A stretch of 27,633 nucleotides of DNA from a virus: positions 1-27,633 of the IMG/VR virus record IMGVR_UViG_3300025083_000170. One strand, given 5' to 3'. Positions within the stretch are counted from its first letter, which is position 1; the number at the start of each line of letters is the position of its first letter. The notes below the pieces were generated by a model that saw nothing but the letters and a program-made list of their open reading frames with translations, was not told the DNA's origin and made no database searches. Below, piece by piece: positions 1-5,068 of this stretch. A program made the position numbers and the translations under genes.

Positions 1-1123
1 AACGATTGATATATATTTTATATCAGACACCAAAGACTCAGCGTACTTGTACTACAGAAATTGTGCAGTACAGATTACTAAGGATGCAATCAAACCAATA
101 GACTACCTAGACTTAGGTGGTTACGTTTGGAGTGACCACGTGATTGATAGGAACTTTAATCTATGTGAGGTTGGTGACTGCGACTACAAGAAATTTATAA
201 ACAATGTATGTGGTAATGATTCGGAGCGAATTAAATCAATGGAGAGTACGATTGGCTTTATGCTTCACGCACACAAGAACCTATCCTACTGTCCGGCAGT
301 GATTCTAAACGATGAGGTTATCTCTGACAATCCTGAGGGTGGTACGGGTAAGGGTTTATTTATGAATGCTCTATCTAAAATGAAAAAGGTTGTAACGATT
401 GATGGTAAATCATTTACGTTTGAGCGTTCGTTTGCATACCAACTTGTATCAGCAGATACGCAGATACTTGTATTCGATGACGTTAAGAAGCACTTTGATT
501 TCGAGAGATTGTTCAGCGTGGTTACTGAAGGTCTTACGCTAGAGAAGAAGAACAAGGATGCTATCAAGATACCATTCTCAAAATCTCCTAAGATTGCAAT
601 CACAACTAACTATGCAATCAAAGGTTCAGGTAATTCATTTGCTAGACGTAAGTGGGAACTTGAATTGCATCAGCATTACAACAAGAACTTTACTCCGTTG
701 GATGATTTCGGTAAGTTAATGTTTGGCGATTGGGGTGATGACGAGTGGTGTGGCTTTGATAACTATATGATTGGATGTCTACAGAAATACTTAGGTGGAG
801 GTCTTAAGAAGAGTGCTTTTGTTAATTTAAATGTTAGACAATTATCCTCAGAAACAAGTCACGAATTTATTGAATGGTGTGGATTGGTTGAAGGAACTGA
901 AGGTTCGGCTAACCTACCTTCAAATACAAGACTAACTACTAATCAGTTATTCTTTGATTTCATTGAGGAGTATCCTGACTATCAACCAAGAGGAGGTCGT
1001 GCTTCATTGTCACGAAATAAGTTCTATAAATGGTTAGTTTCATACGCACTATTTAAAGAAGGAATTCAGCCTGAGGTTGGAAGAGACGTGCACGGTAAAT
1101 TTATAATCATAAAAACACAATAA
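1..1123 (+). CDS. Phage primase-helicase, SF3/DUF5906-like, 5' truncated
   Basis: This is the C-terminal part of a replicative primase-helicase. The frame stays open to the left edge (codons can be read from base 2), so the TTG at 47 is not the true start. Visible helicase motifs are a Walker A loop GGTGK (bases 338-352), a Walker B strand ILVFDD (464-481) and a sensor/motif C strand AITTN (596-610), the usual order in superfamily-3 phage helicases. The sequence before the ATPase (DTKDSAYLYYRN...) resembles the region that precedes the ATPase in Bacteroidota phage primases annotated as DUF5906. The N-terminal primase domain must lie outside the window. By family the protein would be a hexameric ATPase that unwinds phage DNA at the fork. 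The stop TAA shares a base with the ATG of the next gene, suggesting translational coupling. The helicase assignment is firm; the exact subfamily is inferred. Confidence 0.88.
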   Translation, partial: TIDIYFISDTKDSAYLYYRNCAVQITKDAIKPIDYLDLGGYVWSDHVIDRNFNLCEVGDCDYKKFINNVCGNDSERIKSMESTIGFMLHAHKNLSYCPAVILNDEVISDNPEGGTGKGLFMNALSKMKKVVTIDGKSFTFERSFAYQLVSADTQILVFDDVKKHFDFERLFSVVTEGLTLEKKNKDAIKIPFSKSPKIAITTNYAIKGSGNSFARRKWELELHQHYNKNFTPLDDFGKLMFGDWGDDEWCGFDNYMIGCLQKYLGGGLKKSAFVNLNVRQLSSETSHEFIEWCGLVEGTEGSANLPSNTRLTTNQLFFDFIEEYPDYQPRGGRASLSRNKFYKWLVSYALFKEGIQPEVGRDVHGKFIIIKTQ

Positions 1124-1383
1124 TGAAAGGATACGATACACTACTAGATTTCCTTGTTGAGCAATATGACGATAGGGAATTTCTAAAGGCAGATGGATAT
1201 GACTCTGCCTGTATAGGATTTGATTACAAGACAAAGAGATTAATATACTCTACAAGCAAGTGTATTAAGATACTTGTAGAAGGCGGAATGTCAGAAGAGG
1301 AAGCCTGCGAATACTTTCAGTTTAATACATTAGAGGCTTACGTTGGTGAGAAGACTCCAATATTTGCAATAGACGAATGGTAG
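1123..1383 (+). CDS. Conserved phage protein of unknown function (86 aa)
   Basis: This is a small acidic protein. It starts at the ATG of a TAATG overlap with the primase-helicase gene and overlaps the next gene by 7 bases (ATGGTAG). The C-terminal half has the pattern GGMSEEEACEYFQFNT followed by AYVGEKTPIF. I recognise this pattern from many small phage proteins of unknown function: an EEA-EYF helix, then a Y-x-G-E-x-T-P-I-F ending. No catalytic motif, signal peptide or membrane segment is visible. The position between two helicase genes suggests an accessory role in replication, but that is context only. The coding call is strong; the function is not known. Confidence 0.85.
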   Translation: MKGYDTLLDFLVEQYDDREFLKADGYDSACIGFDYKTKRLIYSTSKCIKILVEGGMSEEEACEYFQFNTLEAYVGEKTPIFAIDEW

Positions 1384-2621
1384 AGACTGTGAAGTGGAGA
1401 GAATACCAATCGGATATAATTGGTAGAGCCACAAATATACTCAAGACTAAGAACTTTGTGTACCTAGCTATGGAAGTTAGGACGGGGAAGACTCTTACTA
1501 GCCTTGGAATATGTGAGAAGGTTAATGCTGAGAATGTATTGTTCCTTACAAAAAAGAAAGCGATACAATCAATCAGTGATGACTACGACTTGCTATGCCC
1601 TGTAAGGTTTAGCTTGTTTACAATCAACTATGAGTCGATGCACAAGGCTCCCAATATAAAGTGGGATGTGATTATATGCGATGAGTCTCATAGTCTTGGT
1701 GCGTTTCCTAAACCAAATAAAAGAGCCAAGGGCGTGCGAGATTTGATTGTAAAGACAGGAGCAAAGGTTATACTTCTGTCAGGTACACCAACACCTGAAT
1801 CGTATAGTCAGATGTACCATCAAGTGTATGGAATAAAAGGCAATCCATTTTCTACGTTTAAAAACTTCTACAGATTCTGTGATAGATTCGTAAACGTAAC
1901 GGAGCGAAAGATAAACGGCTTAATGATTCGAGACTATTCAAATGGTATGCAATCAATACTAGATGCAGTCAAGCCATTTACTATAAGTCTTACGCAGAAG
2001 GAGGCAGGGTTTGTTACTGAGACTACAGAGGATGTGCTTGAGGTTAAGATGCTAGATACCACATACAACCTAGCCAATAAGCTAAAGAAAGACTTGGTTG
2101 TTGAGGGTAATGATGAGGTTGTATTAGCAGATACTCCTGTGAAGTTAATGATGAAGCTGCATCAGATATACTCCGGCACAGTAAAGTTTGAGGGTGGTAA
2201 TTCAATGATAGTAGACTACTCGAAAGCTGAGTTTATTAAAGAGCATTTCAAAGGTAAGAAGATTGGAATATTCTATAAGTTTAAGGAGGAGTTGAATGCT
2301 CTGAAGAAGGTATTCGGTGACGACTTAGTGACTGAACTTAGTCTGTTCCAACAGACTAATAAGCATATAGCTTTACAGATTGTTTCAGGTCGTGAAGGTA
2401 TATCCCTCAAGGATGCTGACTGCTTAGTCTACTACAACATTGACTTCAGTGCTACAAGCTATTGGCAGTCTAAGGATAGGATGACAACTAAAGAGCGTCT
2501 TAAAAATAAAGTTTATTGGGTGTTCTCTAAGGGAGGTATCGAGTCTAAAATCTATAAGGCAGTTACAAAGAAGAAAGATTATACCTTACAACATTTTAAA
2601 AGAGATTTATTATCTTTATAG
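1377..2621 (+). CDS. SF2 (SNF2/DEAD-like) DNA helicase
   Basis: A 414-aa superfamily-2 helicase/translocase. Motifs appear in the expected order: a Q-motif-like WREYQSD (residues 7-13), Walker A EVRTGKT (33-39), motif II DESH (102-105), motif III SGTP (135-138), and in the C-terminal RecA fold a motif V-like SGREGISL and a motif VI-like QSKDR (364-368). The length is typical of compact phage SNF2-type helicases found next to replication and recombination genes. The expected role is ATP-driven translocation on, or remodelling of, DNA during replication or recombination. The ATG start lies inside the end of the preceding gene (7-base overlap), and the stop is followed one base later by the ATG of the VRR-NUC gene, so all are probably one operon. 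Helicase identity is firm; the substrate is unknown. Confidence 0.92.
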   Translation: MVETVKWREYQSDIIGRATNILKTKNFVYLAMEVRTGKTLTSLGICEKVNAENVLFLTKKKAIQSISDDYDLLCPVRFSLFTINYESMHKAPNIKWDVIICDESHSLGAFPKPNKRAKGVRDLIVKTGAKVILLSGTPTPESYSQMYHQVYGIKGNPFSTFKNFYRFCDRFVNVTERKINGLMIRDYSNGMQSILDAVKPFTISLTQKEAGFVTETTEDVLEVKMLDTTYNLANKLKKDLVVEGNDEVVLADTPVKLMMKLHQIYSGTVKFEGGNSMIVDYSKAEFIKEHFKGKKIGIFYKFKEELNALKKVFGDDLVTELSLFQQTNKHIALQIVSGREGISLKDADCLVYYNIDFSATSYWQSKDRMTTKERLKNKVYWVFSKGGIESKIYKAVTKKKDYTLQHFKRDLLSL

Positions 2622-2622
2622 A

Positions 2623-2865
2623 ATGACAGAGCAACAGATACAATCTAAAAGAATCAAGGAGTTGGAGTCTCAAGGTTATTATGTTTTGAAATTAATCAAG
2701 ACTAATAAGAATGGGATTCCCGACTTGGTTGCATTCAAGCCTAACGCTGATGTATTATTCAGTGAGGTCAAGAAACCTACAGGGAAGGTGTCTAAATTAC
2801 AAGAGTATAGACTTAAAGAATTAGAAAGCTATGGATTCAGAACAGAAGTCTACAGAGGGGATTAG
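2623..2865 (+). CDS. VRR-NUC domain nuclease
   Basis: An 80-aa single-domain nuclease of the VRR-NUC branch of the PD-(D/E)XK superfamily. The catalytic pattern is clear: G-I-P-D (residues 31-34), then E48-V-K50, then Q60 in the following helix (KVSKLQEYRL), ending with the YGFRTEV strand typical of these minimal phage enzymes. The length matches the stand-alone phage and prophage versions. Family members cut structured or branched DNA. Placement directly after an SF2 helicase, a common pairing in phages, suggests joint work on replication or recombination intermediates. The start is the first ATG, one base after the helicase stop. The end overlaps the next gene by 35 bases. Confidence 0.9.
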   Translation: MTEQQIQSKRIKELESQGYYVLKLIKTNKNGIPDLVAFKPNADVLFSEVKKPTGKVSKLQEYRLKELESYGFRTEVYRGD

Positions 2866-3175
2866 ATTACTCTTAACAGAAGAGTTTGTTGATGACTTAG
2901 ATTTTTATCAGGACGATGAAGTAGAGTTTATAATCAAGAGTCTAAGTAGAGAGCAAGAAAAGTTTAAGGTTCTTAATAACTTAGCACAGTATGTGTATGG
3001 AGTTATTCAGATTGAAGACCCTTTATACTTTAAAGTTGAGTTCGTTAATCAAGAAGGCGAGAGGCCAACATATCTATCACTAGAAGGTGTAGGTGTTGAT
3101 GAGTTTCTTGACGCAATTAATAACAATCAAACACTAGAATTAAATGAAAATAGAGGAATTAATAGTAAGAAATGA
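2831..3175 (+). CDS. Hypothetical protein (114 aa)
   Basis: I do not recognise this protein. It is acidic, with a predicted helical N-terminal half (EEFVDDLDFYQDDEVEF) and a mixed, more strand-like C-terminal half (LYFKVEFVNQEGERPTYLSL). No signal peptide, membrane segment or metal-binding motif is visible. The ATG at 2831 is the only usual start near the end of the nuclease gene and gives a 35-base overlap with it. The 3' end overlaps the next gene by 32 bases. Overlaps of this size in shifted frames are unusual even in this compact operon, but the frame is open throughout and composition is like that of its neighbours. A role alongside the nuclease or the DNA-binding protein is only inferred from position. 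Confidence 0.72.
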   Translation: MDSEQKSTEGIRLLLTEEFVDDLDFYQDDEVEFIIKSLSREQEKFKVLNNLAQYVYGVIQIEDPLYFKVEFVNQEGERPTYLSLEGVGVDEFLDAINNNQTLELNENRGINSKK

Positions 3176-3695
3176 AACAAAGTCTGAAGTTAAAATAAGA
3201 TTAAAGGCTGTTGTTGAGTCTGTTTATAGGTTAGATATTTCTAGAAAGAACAGACAAAGAGAGTATGTATCTGCAAGGATATCCTATATACGAATTTTAC
3301 GTGACGTAGGTTTTGGTGTACAAGATATTGGTAGGTCAATAAATAAACATCACTCAAGCGTAATACACAATGATAAAAAGTTTGAAGTGTATTATAAGTT
3401 TGATAAAAGGTTTAGAAAATTTCACGATATTATACTAGAAAAGTTTTATGTTGATGAGAATACTGTTATTGACTACAAGGTGTGTGAGTTAGAAAATGAT
3501 AATAAATCTTTGAATTTAAAGATAAAAGAATTACATTCGCAAAACGAGCAACTAAAATTAAGAATACAATACCTTGAAAATCAGGCAGAAAAAAATAAGT
3601 CTCTTCACGAAATGATTAACATAAGAGTTAAGCCGGGAACAGAAAATAAAATTCATTCTAAACTAAACAGATTTTTCAATGGAGTATACTCATAA
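3144..3695 (+). CDS. DnaA domain IV-like DNA-binding protein with coiled coil
   Basis: A 183-aa basic protein. Residues about 38-82 resemble the helix-turn-helix DNA-box-binding domain at the C terminus of bacterial DnaA. There is a run of helix (SARISYIRILRDVG), then IGRSINKHHSSVIHNDKKF, which matches the DnaA signature pattern I-G-x(n)-H-T/S-x-V-x-H. Residues about 112-156 form a strong heptad-like coiled coil (CELENDNKSLNLKIKELH...), suggesting a dimer. There is no AAA+ ATPase domain, so it is not a full DnaA. In a phage replication operon it could bind an origin or act as a transcription regulator. The start is the ATG at 3144, overlapping the previous gene by 32 bases; the end overlaps the next by 17 bases. 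The HTH similarity is clearly visible; the biological role is inference. Confidence 0.78.
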   Translation: MKIEELIVRNETKSEVKIRLKAVVESVYRLDISRKNRQREYVSARISYIRILRDVGFGVQDIGRSINKHHSSVIHNDKKFEVYYKFDKRFRKFHDIILEKFYVDENTVIDYKVCELENDNKSLNLKIKELHSQNEQLKLRIQYLENQAEKNKSLHEMINIRVKPGTENKIHSKLNRFFNGVYS

Positions 3696-3909
3696 TAACA
3701 TAGAAGACATCTTAGGTTTTACAACTTGGGATGATAAGAAAAAGTTAGACGAACTTCTGCGTATAGATTGTAAGATGTATACTAATTTAGGTTCGGACTC
3801 AACTAAGAAAGAGGTTGCTGATGTTAAAGCAATATCTAAAAAGATTTATAAAGTAATACAAAAAATAAACCCACAGATGGGAAAGACTTTTCTTTCCTGC
3901 TTTGATTAA
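3679..3909 (+). CDS. Hypothetical protein (76 aa)
   Basis: A small lysine-rich, mostly helical protein. Its central stretch (RIDCKMYTNLGSDST followed by a helix and then KINPQMGKTFL) resembles small conserved phage proteins of unknown function that I have seen near replication genes of Bacteroidota phages. No catalytic motif or membrane segment is visible. The start ATG lies within the end of the DnaA-like gene (17-base overlap); the stop is 5 bases before the ATG of the next gene. Coding is likely from the compact operon arrangement; the function is unknown. Confidence 0.75.
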   Translation: MEYTHNNIEDILGFTTWDDKKKLDELLRIDCKMYTNLGSDSTKKEVADVKAISKKIYKVIQKINPQMGKTFLSCFD

Positions 3910-3914
3910 GAGTA

Positions 3915-4106
3915 ATGCAACAGAAGTCTAATCTCCACAAGTCAAGAATAACGCACATCAATTTACTGATGAAGGAGATACACGACTCTACCAATACCAT
4001 ATACGAATGCCTTATTGATAGAGAGCATAAGCAATCAAAGGCTGAGATAAAGCGTTTAATAAAAAAGCTCTCATCGGTTTTAGAATCTTTACAGGATGAC
4101 ATCTAA
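3915..4106 (+). CDS. Hypothetical small helical protein (63 aa)
   Basis: A short, highly charged, apparently all-helical protein (for example IHDSTNTIYECLID and SKAEIKRLIKKLSSVLESL), which may form a small helical hairpin. No known family is recognised. It begins 5 bases after the previous stop and overlaps the HNH gene by 11 bases. Operon position and the lack of another frame covering this interval support coding, but the evidence is weaker than for its neighbours. Confidence 0.62.
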   Translation: MQQKSNLHKSRITHINLLMKEIHDSTNTIYECLIDREHKQSKAEIKRLIKKLSSVLESLQDDI

Positions 4107-4488
4107 GACTCAGGAATGTAGGGATTGTAAAGAGCAGAAACCATTAAGTTATTATTGGTCTGCAGGTGTTAAGAATGGTAAGAAGTATTACAGAAAGCGA
4201 TGTAAGATTTGTTATAGTACAACTAAGTATAGTTATAAACATAAACTAAAAGATTGGTTTAAGGATTATAAACAGAATTTAGAATGCTTTAAGTGTGGAT
4301 ACTCTAAGAAGACTCATAAATCTTTTAATGTAAAGGCTTTACAGTTTCATCACACTGATGATAATAAAGAGTTCGCAGTATCAGAAGGTGTGTGCGATGG
4401 TTTTTCTATAAAGAGAATATTAAAAGAAATAAAAAAGTGTCAGGTACTATGTGCTAGATGTCACGCAGAACATCACTATGAGATTTGA
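4096..4488 (+). CDS. HNH endonuclease with N-terminal zinc ribbon
   Basis: A 130-aa basic protein. It has an N-terminal zinc-binding pair, C8-x2-C11 and C36-x2-C39, and a C-terminal HNH (beta-beta-alpha metal) module. That module comprises C64-x2-C67, the catalytic-type pair H85-H86 (ALQFHHTDDN), a connecting stretch, and C119-x2-C122-H123 followed by H126-H127. This is the layout of free-standing phage HNH enzymes, which cut DNA during packaging, homing or host takeover. It is not next to terminase genes, so a homing or recombination role is as likely as packaging. It overlaps the previous gene by 11 bases and the next by 11 bases, so it looks fully built into the operon rather than a recent insertion. 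Nuclease family is firm; role is open. Confidence 0.88.
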   Translation: MTSKTQECRDCKEQKPLSYYWSAGVKNGKKYYRKRCKICYSTTKYSYKHKLKDWFKDYKQNLECFKCGYSKKTHKSFNVKALQFHHTDDNKEFAVSEGVCDGFSIKRILKEIKKCQVLCARCHAEHHYEI

Positions 4489-4888
4489 ATCTGAGGTGGA
4501 CTTAACAAGAGAGCAGCAAGCTATACAAAAGTTTGTAGATATTTTCGGTGGTAGCTTTAAGAAGCTAGGCCCGAATGATATTGATTACAGAGTGTTTAAT
4601 AGCTCAAATGAACTCATTGCTTACGTTGAGGTTAAAGGAAGATTAAGACCTCTTAAAGAGGCTTATCCATTACCTGTCGCTGCACGTAAGATTGTTAAGC
4701 TATGCGATAAGAGATTGAATCCTGTAATGATATGGGCTTGTGAGGATGGTATCATCTACGCTAAAGTTTCAGAGATACAAGGTGATGTTAGGTGGGGAGG
4801 TAGAAAACCAAGAGCACACTCGGTTAATGACGAGGAGTTAATGATTTATTATAACCAACAAAAAGGATTTAAGTATGTACGATTCTGA
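4478..4888 (+). CDS. PD-(D/E)XK-like nuclease-fold protein (136 aa)
   Basis: The frame is open from a GTG at 4451, but I chose the ATG at 4478. It gives an 11-base overlap with the HNH gene, in line with neighbouring junctions, and removes a tail (MLDVTQNIT) that is just the HNH C terminus in another frame. Key residues are D34/D36 (PNDIDYRV), then the strand AYVEVKGR with E51 and K53. This fits a PD-(D/E)XK core: D-x(n)-E-x-K. A conserved-looking C-terminal part follows (VMIWACEDGIIYAKV, then VRWGGRKPR). Proteins of this shape occur in marine phages without assigned function. Nuclease activity is inferred from the motif; it could be a Holliday-junction or restriction-like enzyme, or a fold relative without activity. 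Confidence 0.75.
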   Translation: MRFESEVDLTREQQAIQKFVDIFGGSFKKLGPNDIDYRVFNSSNELIAYVEVKGRLRPLKEAYPLPVAARKIVKLCDKRLNPVMIWACEDGIIYAKVSEIQGDVRWGGRKPRAHSVNDEELMIYYNQQKGFKYVRF

Positions 4889-4967
4889 AAAACCTGACAT
4901 AAAAGAGTTTGTCTTTGCGGCAGTAGTTAGTGCAACAATTATTTACACTATATGTTATTTTATATAG
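4875..4967 (+). CDS. Candidate 30-aa single-pass membrane peptide
   Basis: A short frame starting at an ATG 14 bases before the stop of the preceding gene encodes a 30-residue peptide. It has a charged N terminus (MYDSEKPDIKE) followed by an uninterrupted hydrophobic segment of about 19 residues (FVFAAVVSATIIYTICYFI) reaching the C terminus. This is the shape of a one-helix membrane protein with a cytoplasmic N terminus. The overlapping start copies the coupling style of the rest of the operon. It is the last gene before the convergent terminator. A role as a small membrane effector, regulator or holin-like factor is possible but unsupported; the frame could also be fortuitous. Confidence 0.5.
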   Translation: MYDSEKPDIKEFVFAAVVSATIIYTICYFI

Positions 4968-5033
4968 AAAGTATTGTTATATTTGCTATGACTATTGTGC
5001 TAAATAATTGAGTGTTACTTGCTCGGTTGTATT
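4968..5033 (+). ncRNA. Possible short transcript between promoter-like site and terminator
   Basis: The gap between the two convergent modules has no convincing protein-coding frame. A TATATTTG element at 4978-4985 matches the Bacteroidota -7 consensus TAnnTTTG and points right; a perfect terminator hairpin lies at 5034-5068. If the site is active, a transcript of roughly 75 nt starting near 4991 would be made. No -33 TTTG is visible at the proper spacing, so this is speculative. The simpler view is that the gap is the 3' untranslated region of the + operon. Confidence 0.22.
4978..4985 (+). promoter_or_regulatory. Candidate Bacteroidota -7 promoter element
   Basis: TATATTTG matches TAnnTTTG, the -7 element used by the primary sigma factor of Bacteroidota. 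No clear TTTG is found about 19-22 bases upstream. The only gene-like product downstream on this strand would be the short transcript ending at the 5034-5068 terminator. Chance occurrence in AT-rich DNA is possible. Confidence 0.25.
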
Positions 5034-5068
5034 GGAGAGTCTGTTCGAACAGACTCTCCTTTTTTTTT
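5034..5068 (+). terminator. Strong Rho-independent terminator at convergent junction
   Basis: A perfect 26-bp palindrome (5034-5059; halves GGAGAGTCTGTTC and GAACAGACTCTCC) folds into an 11-bp stem with a UCGA loop. It is followed at once by nine T residues (5060-5068). This is a textbook terminator for the + strand replication operon. On the - strand the hairpin also forms but lacks a downstream T-tract. The stop codon of the leftward 2460-aa gene (TAA at 5069-5067) is embedded in the T-tract, so the two modules meet with no wasted space. Confidence 0.92.

Noticed and set aside
286-603. 105-residue - strand frame opposite the primase-helicase
   Set aside because: The + strand frame carries the Walker A, Walker B and sensor motifs here; the - strand frame has no recognisable content.
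4451-4477. GTG at 4451 as the start of the PD-(D/E)XK-like gene
   Set aside because: It would add nine residues that are only the HNH C terminus read in another frame. ATG at 4478 gives the overlap style of the neighbours.
5034-5059. GTTCGAAC in the palindrome, similar to a tRNA T-arm
   Set aside because: The surrounding bases form one symmetrical hairpin with a T-tract. No D-arm, anticodon arm or acceptor stem can be drawn.
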